From positions 124,001 to 188,000 of the forward strand of contig JAWZYV010000114.1 of assembly GCA_038373885.1 (NCBI GenBank): 64,000 bases of DNA. Direction: 5' to 3'. Positions 1 to 11,094 of this stretch are shown piece by piece (position 1 is the stretch's first letter; every line of letters starts with the position of its first letter). Source of the DNA: Cheiracanthium punctorium (lineage: Eukaryota; Arthropoda; Arachnida; Araneae; Cheiracanthiidae). Both the position numbers and the translations under genes were made by a program. The notes beneath the pieces were generated by a model. That model saw nothing but the letters and a program-made list of their open reading frames with translations. It was not told where the DNA came from and made no database searches.

Positions 1-139
1 AGAGAGGAAAGAACTACGGAAATATCGTTAACAGTTGGCACTTCTTAGAGTTTAACGCAAGAATTCAGTGTGAGCTGTGTACAGGATGTGATATCAATAG
101 TCGAAACTAAATAAATTAAAATGGATTGCTTCAATAAAG

Positions 140-318
140 ATTATGCGAACCCTGAAAATCTACAGAACTTCATTCGTCGCTAAGAGAGGGGGAAAAGAGA
201 AGGGATCGTTCGCTTTCCCATGTTAGTAATGTTATTAAGGAAAAACACATTTACAGGTAAAATTGAAAGTACGTGCCATCAGCAGTGTGCTAGAAATAGA
301 AAATACAGTCATCTCCGA
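140..318 (+). repeat. Isolated copy of the ~200-bp tandem repeat (unit S2)
   Basis: The stretch includes GTTATTAAGGAAAAACACAT, TTTACAGGTAAAATTGAAAG and TGCTAGAAATAGAAAATACA, the same series found in the units at 3365-7080. It looks like the left part of that array, separated from it by later insertions at about 319-3370. Confidence 0.6.
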
Positions 319-413
319 TTAGAGTGAATTTCTGGGGACCGACATGTACATAACTAAAAAATAGTAACTTATGCCCAGAATGAATATTTATTGAGCAAAT
401 TAAACATAATTAA

Positions 414-901
414 CCTTTTACAGACCAAATTCAGATCCAGTCATATTTTAAATTCATTTTTGTATATTTTGCCATCTAATGCGTTAGTTAAAGGATATTA
501 GTCATTAAAAAAAGGGGGGGGGATTGTATCCTCTAATTTCTGCTGTCTTCCCAGTTTAGAACATTGGCCATTTTTTAATAGGAGCTATATTTGACTGTAC
601 TTTTATGGGTAGTTTAAATAAAGTGAAATATTAATAATAAATAAAAGATTTATTTTTTAATAAGTAAAGATATGAATTAAGTTTGAAAGGGAAGGGGATG
701 TATCAAGATAGCCCCTTAAAAATTCATCAAAATGATAATTTTATGATTTTTTATCCAGTTTAACATTAATGATAGAAATGCAAATTCTATTTTGAAAAAG
801 TCCCCTTTCTGCTATTTTTTCGAGTCAATATTGATAAAATTTAATTTTTCAATAAATTTTTAATTTGATGTGCCCAATTGGGAACATTGACCTGTAAAAG
901 G
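414..901. mobile_element. TTAA-flanked MITE
   Basis: Inverted ends CCTTTTACAGA and CTGTAAAAGG are each flanked by TTAA (410-413, 902-905). TTAA target sites are the hallmark of piggyBac-type elements. The interior is AT-rich with no ORF. Family membership is inferred from the target site and the terminal CC/GG. Confidence 0.5.
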
Positions 902-1639
902 TTAATAGCAATTATGGAATTAATGTACATTTCATTTAGCTGTCACTTTTAACCTGTTTTTTGCACTGGTGATGAAAAATGGAATTGTCCAAGGTCAAGA
1001 GCGAAATTACTGTTTTTGTTCTCATTCAAAAGTGCCCTGCTTTTGTTAGTCAATGCTTTTAAAGATTAATATAGATCAATCGAATGAAAAAACTCTGTCC
1101 TCACACGCACACACCAATCCTTTTTCAGCAAAGATGTGTCAGTCTAGACACTGGCAATTTCCTTGTATTTTGGAACATGTGCTTGGCATTTTCTTTCTCC
1201 GAACAAGAACACAGAAGGACACCCTTTATGTATGAGGGGGAGCAGGCATCGAACCACATCACTTCTGCCGTTAAGTTAATTAAACTATAACCGAAGTCAC
1301 GTGGTTCACTAAAACCAAAAATATGCTATTCACATTTCTAATGTATGTGAATCGGGACTAATGAGTTGAGTTCACTATATCTGGGGTTGACAGAGCTTTA
1401 TACAGGGTTTCCACTAGTCAGGGAAAATATGGAAAACCTGAAAAAGTCAGAGAATCTTATTTTGACAAAGAAAATCATGGAAAAGTCAGGGAATATTCCA
1501 AACTCCCTAAAAACCTGAAAAATATGACCTGGAAAATTATCAGAAGTCCACATTTCTAAATAATTTTCTTCTTGTCATCAATCTGAAGTTCTTCAAATTT
1601 GCTGGTTATCTATATTGATATGACAGTTGTAAATTATAT

Positions 1640-3257
1640 GTTGGGGAAGTTAGGGTACAATGAAACATGCCATCTAAATTCAATAGGATTTGTCGCAGAC
1701 AGTTGAAACTCACACACCTATTCAGTAGCGGATCCAGAAATTCTCTTTTGGGAGCGGCTAAATTTTGAAAAAAGCGTATTTCACCCAAAAAAATATACAA
1801 TAACGCAAAATTTTAATCTAAACCAATGTAAAATCTTTAAGAGGGGCTAAGTGATTAAAAAAGATCACTTTATATATTCAAAGTGCATAATGGAGCAGAA
1901 TGTTACTCTTTAGCAATTTCTTTTGGGGGAGGCTGAAGCCCCCTAGCCCCTCCCCTGAATCTTCTACTGCACCTATTATACAAATATATGCTCCAGTTAC
2001 TGATGTGTAATTGGGGAAAACAGTAATTTGGAGAAAATCGCATTTTTCCAAGAGATATAGAAAATTAATGGATTTTCACAATTGAAAGTAAATTTCTTGA
2101 CTAAAAGTAATTTTGTTTTACCTCCTTGTTTTCGTATGTGCAATTATTTATTTTTCAAATATTGTGACCACTATGGTGTGATTTTCAGATTTTAAAAGCC
2201 AGAATTTAAAAAATAAACACTAGGAATTATTAAAAATTCATTTAGTTTGTAGTCTCAATTTGGGGTACAATGAAACATGTTTCATTGTAATCCTGTTGAA
2301 TGCATTCAGTTAAAATAAAGATGTTACTACAAATATTTAAATTGATATATCCAAAGGGCACAGAAAGTTAACAAGGAATTCTTTTTAAATCGTACTCTAT
2401 CTTCTTCACTCTGAAGATGGTGTCAATCCGGATTTTCTTTCAACTAACAATCCAAACAGTACAGATTAGGAGTATTCATGTAGATTATGAAAAGTACAGA
2501 TTATGAGCATTCTCACATAACATGTATGACAGAAGCAGTATCGCTTCTAAAGGATTGTTTTAATCAAGGAAGGTGAACTAAATGTAAGGAAATGTACTCT
2601 GTTGGGGATACAATAAACTTAGAAAATCAAACGGAATGCGAAGTTCTGTACGTCAAATGACTGAGTCCAATCTTCAAATTTGTGCGTTCTTCGAAAATGT
2701 ACATTTTATTTTATTTTATTTTTTATTTAACGCAAATTGTATTAAAACTACCACTTCCTGTTCCTTCAGATGGTACAGAAAGGAAAGCAGAAATGCTGAT
2801 ATTTGAATTTGATTGAAGTAAATTTAATATAAAATGAAAAACTACAGGCTAACCTCTAATAAAAGTATTATGTTTTCATCTTAATCTATAACTGTTTAAT
2901 TAAACTTGTTTTTTTCCATTTAAATTTCATATTTATGTCATTTCATATTATGTTTATTATAACTGTACACGAAACATAATGTTGAAATTTGAATTTTATT
3001 TTTTTGAAATTTGAATTTGTGAACTGTTATTAAGCGTTTCATTGTACCCCGGTATATGGGGCACAATGAAACACCAACAGACATTTACCTTTTGTAATTT
3101 TTTAAATATGAAAAAGCTATTTACAAACTCATAAAAATCCATTTAGATAGGGAAAGAGTAGGTTAAAATTGTTCATTAATTTTATTTTTGTACACGCATA
3201 TTTGTGAACAGGGAAAAAATTAGTAAATTTTGTTTCTTTGTACACCAACTTCCCCTA
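1640..3257. mobile_element. Inverted-repeat element with GGGGTACAATGAAACA motifs
   Basis: The left end GGGGAAGTTAGGGTACAATG and the right end (reverse complement of GTACACCAACTTCCCC) form an inverted pair. The motif GGTACAATGAAACA recurs as a small palindrome at 2262-2294 and as a head-to-head pair at 3036-3076. This suggests nested or fold-back copies of one family. No coding sequence is seen; the superfamily is not assigned. Confidence 0.4.
1723..1969. mobile_element. hAT-like MITE, TSD CACCTATT
   Basis: The ends are CAGTAGCGGATCCAGAAATT and CTTCTACTG, bounded by a perfect 8-bp direct repeat CACCTATT (1715-1722 and 1970-1977). An 8-bp duplication with CAG..CTG ends fits hAT elements. It belongs to the CAGTRGCGGATCCAG subfamily, also present at 29879 and 54124. 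Confidence 0.7.
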
Positions 3258-3388
3258 TATCATAACGACGTAATCTGGACTGTTACCAAAAAAAAAAAAA
3301 AAAAATGTTCTGGAAAACCTGGAAATGTCACGTCAGGGAATTTTGATTGAGAAATTAAGTGGTGACCCTTTTCATAGCACATAGGATG

Positions 3389-3552
3389 CAGTGGCGTAGC
3401 CAGAAATTTTTCATGGGGGGGGGTTACGACTACTGCAACTCACAAATATGTATATGTATGTGTGATTAGGGAGTGAAGAATGTAGATTTTGTATGGCAAA
3501 AAATTACTCAAGGGGGGGTGAGCCCCCTATTCCCCCCTTAGCTAGGCCACTG
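3389..3552. mobile_element. hAT-like MITE (CAGTGGCGTAGCC family)
   Basis: The ends are CAGTGGCGTAGCCAGAAATT and AGCTAGGCCACTG. Flanks ATAGGATG (3381-3388) and GTAGGATG (3553-3560) match at 7 of 8 bases. It interrupts a unit of the S2 tandem repeat. Its 164-bp length matches siblings at 13590, 18761 and 37220. Confidence 0.65.
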
Positions 3553-3730
3553 GTAGGATGTCTTCAACGTGTTCTGCCGGATCATTTTAGTCAATATTTA
3601 TTCTCTTTGGAGTCTCAGGAGAGAAGCAAAGGAACAGTTGACTTTACCACACGTTGTTATAAAGGAAATACACATTTACAGGTAAAGTTGAGAGTGTGCT
3701 AACAGTATAGTCAGGTAATACAGATTACCA

Positions 3731-5186
3731 GCTGAAGTACCCGTCGTTGACGGGTTAGTACTGAAACCAATTTCCAAAAAAAGCACGAACTTTTGTCAGT
3801 ATTGTAGGAGTACAAAGAGTGGGAGTAGCATATTGGCAAAAGTAAAGAAAGCACTAACTTTTGTGTATTTTTAAAAAGATTACACGTGAGAGAGTAACTA
3901 AGTAATATCATTTCACTTGCTTTAGTCGTTATTATGTGATGCGCGAACAAGTATTTAAGCATTTTGAAATTATTTTCTCAAAACTCAAAATCAAACCAAC
4001 AGTTTTGAAAAAATTGGAAACTGAGAATTTAAGTTGAGTGACCACATATTATGTGGCCAAATTTCGTTTCATTCCCTGTAGTCTTTATTTCGTGATGCTG
4101 GAACAAAAATTTACGCATTTTAAAACGATTTTCGCAAAATCTCAAAATGTAATCAAAATATTTTAAAAGTTCAACGGCTATAATTTAAGATGAGCAATCA
4201 CCTATCACGCCACCAAATTTCATACCATTCGTATGAGTCGTTATTACGTGATGCTGGAACAAATATGTACGCAGTCTGAAAGAATTTTCGCAAAATCCCA
4301 AAGTCAAATGAAAATTTTTGAAAAAATTGGAAACTTAGAATTTAAGTTGAGTGACCACATATTATGTGGCGAAATTTCGTTTCATTCCCTGTAGTCTTTA
4401 TTTCGTGATACTGGAACAAAAACTTACGCATTTTAAAACGATTTCCGCAAAATCTCAAAATGTAATCAAAATATTTTAAAAGTTCAACGGCTATAATTTA
4501 AGATGAGCAATCACCTATCACGCCACCAAATTTCATACCATTCGTATGAGTCGTTATTACGTGATGCTGGAACAAATACGTACGCAGTCTGAAAGAATTT
4601 TAGCAAAATCCCAAAGTCAAATGAAAATATTTTAAAAGCTTGACGCCTAAACATCCGCCTATCATGTCACCAAATTTCATATCATTCGCTTTAGTCGTTA
4701 TTATGTAATGCGTGAACAAAGATTCACATCTTTGAAACTATTTTCGCACAATCTAATCGATTTTTTTTTTTTTAATTAGATGCTTATAGTTTAAGTTGAG
4801 TGACCACCTATCCTTTCATTCAACTTTGTAGTTATTAAGTGATGCACGAACAAAAATTTACGCAGTTTGAAACGATTTTCGCAAAATTTCAAAATCTTAT
4901 CAAGATAAAATAAATAAATAAATCGACGCCTTTATTTTAAGCTGAGTGACCACACCTATCCTGTCACCAAATTTCATTTCATTCGCTTCAGTCTTTTTTT
5001 TTTTTTTTTTTTTTTTTCCGTGATGCTCGAACAAAAGAAACGTCACAGACAGAATGACAGTACGACACAATGACAAACTTTTTTGAGGGTCGTATTTTAT
5101 TCCCAGGTGCTTGAAACAAATAGAAATCGCAAACTTTTTAAATTCCAAGTAATGTATAGACAAAAGTCTAATTTTATTTATATAGA
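3731..5186 (+). mobile_element. Element with 156-bp internal tandem repeats, copy A (DINE/Helentron-like?)
   Basis: It begins CTGAAGTACCCGTCGTTGAC with a small hairpin (CCCGTC-GTT-GACGGG) and ends TAATTTTATTTATATAG. Internal repeats, marked by GTGATGCTGGAACAA, recur at 3936, 4092, 4248, 4405 and 4561 (spacing 156-157 bp), then at 4705, 4839 and 5020 with shortened or lengthened units. Hairpin near one end plus a satellite-like core resembles non-autonomous Helentron (DINE-type) elements; this is inference, and no Rep/helicase ORF is present. Copy B nearby is in reverse orientation. Confidence 0.5.
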
Positions 5187-5407
5187 TGGCTAACAGTAGT
5201 ATGCTATAAATAGAAAATACTTCATAACACTAATGGCAGGCTGGTTTCAACGTGTCCTGATGAATCATATCAATCAATTACAGATTTGCATATTTTTCTA
5301 AAGAGAAGGAACATATTGCTTTCCCACCCTGACACTGTTATTAAGGAAAAACACATTTACAGGTACCATTGAAAGTATTTTTCCGAAAAAACGCTAGAAA
5401 TAGAAAG

Positions 5408-6590
5408 GCTATATAAATAAAATTAGACTTTTGTCTGTACATTACTTGGAATTCACAAATTTTTCCATTTTTATTTGTTTCAAGCACCTAAAAATCCAGT
5501 ACGACCCTCAAAAAAAAAAAAAAAAAGTTTGTCTCTGTCATTCTGTCCGTAAAGCTTTTTTTGTTCGAGCATCACGTAAAAACGATTGAAGCGAAATGAA
5601 ATGAAATTTGGTGACATGATAGGTGGTCACTCAACTTAAAATATAGGAGTCATTTTATTTTAAAATCTTGATTAGATTTTGCGATTTTCCGAAAATCGTT
5701 TTAAACTGCTTACATTTATGTTCGCGCATCACGTAAAAATTACTGAAGCGTATGAAATTAAATTAAATGCATTGATAGGTGGTCACCCAGCTAAAACTAT
5801 AGGTGTCGAATTGTTTAAAAATTTGGATTATATTTTGAGATTCTGCAGAAAGTGTACAAAATATGAAAATATTTATCGATTACTGATGTTCACTTGAACT
5901 CTTTGCAAGTATTTATTTAAATAAAATTATAGGTTTTGAGATTTTGTGAAAATTCAGTACATGTTTGTGCTATTCCTGAAAAATGGGAATGGGATAGAAT
6001 AAAATTAGGAATTATGTTAGGTGAAAGTTAATTTTACCTCCAGATGCCAAAACAGTTTCAAATATTTCTTAAATTTTGGGATTTTGTGAAAATAGTTTAA
6101 ATGTTTGATCTCGCATTCCTTAAAAATGGATTAAGAGAATACGATAGAGTTTAGCAACATGATCAGGAACAGCTAAGACAACAAAAATCGGAATTTTCAA
6201 AAAATTTAAATAAATTTTTAAAATGTGTATTTGCGTTTTTAGATTTTATGAAAATTGCGAAAAATGTTTTCGAGGAATAATGTTAAAATATCTATTGTGA
6301 ATCAACCAAAATTAAGTTACAGGGTAGGAATGACCTCTTGACTTGAAAATTCATTCAACCAGAATAAAATTTAATTTTTTATGTAGAAGTTCTCTATAAT
6401 AGTCAAATTTACTGATCACTTTGTTACTCCCAAACCTGCAATCTTTTAATAATGTACAGAAGATATAATTTTTATTTCAATACTATTGCTAATATACGAT
6501 TTTGATTCTTTATACACCTACCCTACAGTATTGACGAAGCTTTTTGAAAATTTGCATTATGTACTACCCAGGCAGCGACGGGTACTTCAG
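5408..6590 (-). mobile_element. Element with 156-bp internal repeats, copy B (reverse orientation)
   Basis: This is the reverse complement of copy A. It starts CTATATAAATAAAATTAGAC (the copy-A right end reversed) and finishes CAGCGACGGGTACTTCAG (the copy-A left end reversed). Marker GTTCGAGCATCACGT/GTTCGCGCATCACGT occurs at about 5561 and 5717, 156 bp apart. The part from about 5850 to 6540 is diverged AT-rich DNA with weaker matches. Insertion point: S2 sequence GAAATAGAAA on the left resumes as TACTTTATAACAC on the right. Confidence 0.5.
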
Positions 6591-7080
6591 TAGTACTTTA
6601 TAACACTAACGGCAGGGTTGTTTGGTTTCAACGTGTCCTGTCGAATCATATCAATCAATTACAGATTTACATTATTTTTCCTTTTTGAAGTTTCGAGGGA
6701 AAAAGAGAAGGATCAGATTGCTTTCCCACGCTGACACTGTTATTAAGGAAAAACACATTTACAGGTACAATTGAAAGTATGCTTACGACAGTATGCTAGA
6801 AATAGAAAATACTTTGTAAGACTAACTGTTGGGTGTCTTCAATATGTCCTGCTGAATCTTGTCAATCATTAAAGTTTTTCTCTCTTTAAATCTCAAGGGG
6901 AAAGAGAAAGAATGGTTTGTTACCACACGTTGACTATGTTATTAAGGAAAAACACTATTTACAGGTTAAGTTGGAAATATGCTAATAGCAGTATGCCAAA
7001 AGGAAATACTTTATAACACTATCGATAAGGTGTCTTCAATTTGTCCTGCCGAATCGCTTCAATCAATTAAGCAACCATAT

Positions 7081-8130
7081 TTTTTTAATTAAAAACATTA
7101 AAGTCAAAAACATAAATTTAGTTGACCGAATTGCTTACACTTTATCTTGCAAAATGTATGTGCGTATTGAAGGAAAAGTGCAAACGTATTTAACTGTTTA
7201 GCGAAAACTTCAATTACGGAAACTTTTTTTTTTTTTTTTTTAGTATACAGAGTGTCCCCAAAATACTAATCTAGTCTTTGATTCCTTAAATATTTATCAT
7301 AGACATGTACAATAAATTGTAATCTTACGTTAAAACTAGGAATAGAATTTCATGGCACCGATTAAATTATTTCAGGAGATTAAAATCTAAATAAATACAA
7401 AATTTAAATTTTTATACGGTCTCCTTAAAAATACCCAATGAGCAAAATGTGTGTCATGCATTATTGAAGTGATTTACAAAATTTCATTTTATCCTAAAAT
7501 GGGTCGGAGACATGAAAATAAATATATACTGTCAGAAACATTTCTCGAAGCCTTTTAATGATTTAAGGCTTAAACTTTGTAAATCACCCCGTTAATATTT
7601 AAATTTTAGATTTACTTAGATTTAATCTGAAAAAAAAAAAGTAAACCATTAAATTATGTACCTTTTTCCATTAAATTATGTACCTGAAAAAGCGTGTTTT
7701 AATTTCTGTAATTTGTGCTTTTAGGAAAGCACAGGGACACTAAGAGAAAAGCAGATTTATGCATGATCTAAATATGAATATGTAACCGTCAATTATGAAT
7801 GTATGGGGCTGTTTCATAAGCTGAAGATTTTGTTACTTAGATTTACCACAAAATACTCGTTAGCAAACGGAACCCTTCTGAGACATGGAGTCACTTCCTC
7901 TTTCGTCAGTATTTAAAAAATGCCAATGTTATTTTCAAATATAACGACTAAATATGATGTGTTTCAATCAATTCAGTGTGCACATGTGTATTATTTGCCA
8001 TTGTGTATTGAAAAGAAGAAAAAGAAAAAGTGAACGTAATTTAAAAGAATATTCTTTTATATAATCCCAGCTGAGATATTTTTATAAAGTACATTATCAT
8101 TATATAATTACCATTTTATGAGTTCTTCCT
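7081..8130. other. AT-rich intergenic DNA, no gene seen
   Basis: A poly-T tract lies at 7225-7240. It is followed by TACAGAGTGTCCCCAAAATA (7245), which resembles one end of a Tc1/mariner-type element (compare 15082), but I could not find a matching second end. A short direct repeat CCATTAAATTATGTACCT occurs near 7645 and 7668. Nothing coding. Confidence 0.5.
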
Positions 8131-8330
8131 TTATCATTATTTTCTTTTCCCCCCTCAGTGTGTCTGAGCGACACCGGTCGGCATTCCGTCACGTGACTCT
8201 TCGCCACGCCCTTTCGCGAGACGTCGACTTCACTCGCTGGAATGTTGAGGTTATTGCTGGTGCTAAAGACTGCCCTTACCTCTCGTGTATGTTTAAAGCA
8301 GCGCGGCGGGAATTTCATTTATCTTAATTT
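8131..8330. promoter_or_regulatory. CpG-rich patch with GTCACGTGAC palindrome
   Basis: About 200 bp is dense in CpG (ACACCGGTCGG, CTTTCGCGAGACGTCGAC, GCAGCGCGGCGGG) inside AT-rich DNA. It carries a perfect 10-bp palindrome GTCACGTGAC at 8188-8197 (CACGTG E-box core) and GACGTC. Short ORFs cross it on both strands, none recognisable. It could be a promoter or enhancer of an unannotated transcript; evidence is composition and motif only. Confidence 0.3.
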
Positions 8331-8820
8331 TCTGCCGAATCTACATAATAAAACAAGTCAGCTGAAAAGATTTTTTTTTTCTTTTTTGACCCCCCCCCCT
8401 AAAAAAAAAAGCTTTAAAAAAGAATTTTTTATTCTTATAGCGATTTTGGAGGGAAAAATTACTGCTTGTAGACAGACGGATCTAAGGGATAGATAATAAG
8501 AGGATATAATGCAGATTGAAGATGAAGCCGCGAAGTCTCACGTTGGTGCGGATTTAGACTCCACCGGGACCCCCTAGGGTATGAAAATTAAGAGGGCCCC
8601 TTCAACGCAAATTTTGAAAGTAACAAATATAGGCGCACCCATGGAAGGGAGAATGGGTGCTCAAGCCATCCTAAAGGAGGAAAGTTGGACGTGAAAAGCA
8701 TTAAAAACTGAAAATTGTCACTAATGAAAAGTTTTTCTTTTTTTAAATTGTCTTCAAATTATTCCTAAAATATTTTTTTGCCTGTTGATGAAAGGTGTTG
8801 TTTTCTAAATATATATTTAA

Positions 8821-9395
8821 CCCTTTAACGCGCAGTGTTCCCGCTCTGGGAACACCAAACTCTAACGTTTTGACTGTTGCCAGTCACGAAGAATAGCTTT
8901 GATTTCTATAAAAATAGTTGCGGGTTACATAGCTCCACGAGAGCCTCACCATGGCACAGTGGTTATGCCACTGGAAATGGTAGATGGGCGATGTATGAAG
9001 GTCCCGAGTTCCGGTCCCATCGCGCGCCCGTCGTCCTAACCGTTCGGAGTTTTCCGTGGTTTTCTCCGAAACTTAGCGTAAATACGGGTTAAGACCCCTT
9101 AGAAAGACCCCCACGGAGGGCACCCCACCCATCGGCCTAGAGCCCCCGAGTAGCTAATCGGCCGTAATCCCACAAACAAACAAACAAACAAGCTCCACGA
9201 GAATCCTTTACTTTTTAGTACGTCATTTCCCGGAAAAAAATTGTCACGATTATTTTTAACAGCACTGACATCTGCTGAAAAATGGAAGAATGCGAGAACA
9301 GCTGGATAGATTGCCCAATGCTTAAAAAAGGGCAGCCGTTGCCATTGCTCGACTTAGCTACCAGCAAGATGGCGGACGATCGAAGCCTCAAAGGG
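8821..9395. mobile_element. TTAA-flanked fold-back MITE, middle layer
   Basis: It starts CCCTTTAACGCGCAGTGTTC and ends GCCTCAAAGGG, with TTAA on both sides (8817-8820, 9396-9399). The family recurs at 11095, 22334, 50747 and 56421. TTAA sites and CCC/GGG ends fit piggyBac-type MITEs (inference). It is itself interrupted by a SINE at 8943-9190. Confidence 0.72.
8943..9190 (+). mobile_element. tRNA-derived SINE, inner layer, TSD AGCTCCACGAGA
   Basis: It is flanked by a perfect 12-bp duplication AGCTCCACGAGA (8931-8942, 9191-9202). The head CCATGGCACAGTGGTTATGC resembles a pol III A box, and GAGTTCCGGTCCC a degenerate B box. The tail ends in (CAAA)n. It is the same family as 41230. Confidence 0.75.
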
Positions 9396-9634
9396 TTAAT
9401 GAAACACGTTTGAACTCAGTTACAACGTCACTGAAAAGATCACATAATTATTTGACTCTATAATGAGTTAAATTGCTCGTGGGCTTGTGTTCTATGGGTA
9501 AGTCAGTTGGTACAGAATATTTTGACGTTATAAGAGAGTTATAGCTATAATCGAAGTTACTATAACAGAGTTCAGCAGTATTTGTAGTCCAGCCCCCTCT
9601 AAACTGAAATCTTGGATTTGCCACTGGTAACAAA

Positions 9635-10430
9635 ACTGGAAAGACTTGCAAAAAGTGATGATAGAATGTGAAATTTTTTTTCGTTCAAAAATTATTTCCC
9701 AAAAGTCAGTTTTTTTTTTACCCAATTTATTCGTAAAAAAGGGGGCTTGTGATTCCTTGTACACTTTTCTGCTGTTAAAAATAACCTTATACAAAATGAC
9801 ATTTTTACGAAGTTTGATGCATTACACACACAAGTGGATTTTTAAATTCATAAAAATTCAATAATTTATATTCTCTCAAACTAATTCAAACTAAAATTCC
9901 CAAAATTTCCTTAAAGCAAGATTTCATCGTATTTTCTCTTTATTATAACCGAAACTACAAGTTAAAGAGTGTAACAATTCAGTCAGATTTAAAAGTCAGA
10001 ACAAATTTACTGTGACGTCACTTAAGAGTCACAAGAATGAGCAGTCACCTTCACTTTCACGTTACTTGGTGACTTAGTCACAAAGAAGCGTATCAGAAAC
10101 CACACAGTGAAGTGACGTCATTGGCCAGCGACTATTTTGTGACACTCGATGACCACTGTGAACCTCTGTGATGTCACATTGATTGTTTTGTGACTATGTG
10201 TGCTATTAGAGTAACGGAGTTATTTGTAAGGGGAGTGGAAGCTGAAAGTACGTAAGAAAGGCTTCTAAATAATGCAATTATACATTTTTTTTTTTTTTTT
10301 TAAATACAATACTGGAAGTACATAAGCAGGAGGAGGGAGGGGGAGCGAAAACCAAAAAAAAACAAAACTTCCCAGTTTGCCAGTAATCGCTAGAAAAGAG
10401 ATGGAGCCGTCTAGAGAGCTAAGTCTGTCC
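9635..10430. other. Intergenic DNA with GTGAC/GTCAC cluster
   Basis: No gene is seen. 10012-10195 holds about ten GTGAC/GTCAC motifs, described under a separate entry. A poly-T tract lies at 10286-10301. Confidence 0.4.
10012..10195. promoter_or_regulatory. CRE-like motif cluster (TGACGTCA)
   Basis: Perfect TGACGTCA octamers occur at 10013-10020 (inside the 10-bp palindrome GTGACGTCAC) and 10113-10120, plus GTGATGTCAC at 10168-10177. About seven more GTGAC or GTCAC pentamers lie between. TGACGTCA is the CREB/ATF site. The density could equally come from a decayed tandem or palindromic repeat. Confidence 0.3.
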
Positions 10431-10609
10431 CAAGGGCGGCTCCAGTGAGGGGGCCATAGGGGCCATGGCCCCCTCCGAAATTTTGTTTTACAACTTTAGA
10501 TTCGCATACTTCACGATTTCACACGTTCAATTTGCATTTTGAACAATTTATAGACCTAAGTAAAAAGTTCGATGGCCCCCTCCGAGAATTCAGTCTGGAG
10601 CCGCCCTTG
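10431..10609. mobile_element. hAT-like MITE (AAGGGCGGCTCC family)
   Basis: Ends CAAGGGCGGCTCCAGTGAGG and the inverted CTGGAGCCGCCCTTG bound 179 bp. Flanks GTCTGTCC and GTCTGCCT match at 6 of 8 positions, consistent with an aged 8-bp duplication. Confidence 0.6.
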
Positions 10610-11090
10610 GTCTGCCTCCTAGAATATCCAGAAAACTTCATCATTTCACCAGTGCTAGTATTAATTTTAGATTTCTCTGGAGATCAGAGTCAAAATTGTC
10701 ACCGCTAATTTTCTTCACAATTAATTGCCTTCTTCATTTAAATGACACCGTAAATAAAAATTCCCCGTTTTAAATAGGCGGGTCTCTCATTCCTAACTTA
10801 TTCGAAAACCCTTCTAAACAGGAGTGGCAATGGCAGGCCAATCGCTTATCATAGTCTAAAAGAGGTGTCATTGGATTGGCTAATAGGTGTCACGTGCAAG
10901 GAAAACATTCATTGCCGGTTGTTTTTCTTTTATTGGGAGAAAAATCATTGTTTTTCTTTCTTCGAGTAGTATTCAAATTGAAGCCATCCCTTCTTCCGGA
11001 TATTTGAGTAGAAAGCCAACACTGTCCGCTTGATGCCCAATTTCTAGTTTTTGTTTGTTCTTTTTCGCCACCCCCGTACTCTTGTCTTTT
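10610..11090. other. Intergenic DNA with CCAAT motifs
   Basis: No gene is seen. GGCCAATCG (10837) and GATTGGCTAAT (10875) are CCAAT-type (NF-Y) motifs on opposite strands about 35 bp apart, with CACGTG at 10891. This is promoter-like in motif content only. Confidence 0.25.
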
Positions 11091-11094
11091 TTAA

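Larger units (their letters stand above)
1403..3370. mobile_element. Composite DNA-transposon remnant with CAGGGTTTCCACTA ends
   Basis: The left end CAGGGTTTCCACTAGTCAGG and the right end (reverse complement AAGGGTCACCACTTAATTTC) are imperfect inverted repeats. Both are followed by GGAAAACCTGGAAA/TCAGGGAA-type motifs, as in a widespread invertebrate repeat. It holds the elements at 1640-3257 and 1723-1969. It ends where the S2 repeat unit resumes at about 3371, which supports the right boundary. Confidence 0.45.
3371..7080 (+). repeat. Interrupted tandem array of ~200-bp repeat S2
   Basis: Units lie at about 3371-3730 (with a MITE inside), 5187-5407, 6591-6800, 6801-7005 and a partial from 7006. 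Each has ...TCTTCAACGTGTCCTGCCGAATC, a poly-T patch, GAGAAGGA...CTTTCCCAC, GTTATTAAGGAAAAACAC and GCTAGAAATAGAAAATAC. The units share one orientation, so the array predates the two insertions that split it (3731-5186 and 5408-6590). No coding potential is seen. Function and class are unknown. Confidence 0.65.
8628..9626. mobile_element. hAT-like MITE (GGCGCACCC family), outer layer of a triple nest
   Basis: The ends are TATAGGCGCACCCATGGAAG and AATCTTGGATTTGCCACTG. Both sides carry a perfect 8-bp direct repeat GTAACAAA (8620-8627, 9627-9634). The interior matches the uninterrupted relatives at 14460-14730 and, reversed, 54755-55182. It is split by the TTAA-flanked MITE at 8821-9395. Confidence 0.72.

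Noticed and set aside
3936..5030. CRISPR-like regular spacing
   Set aside because: The 156-bp periodicity is a continuous tandem repeat without short palindromic repeats and unique spacers, in a eukaryotic context.
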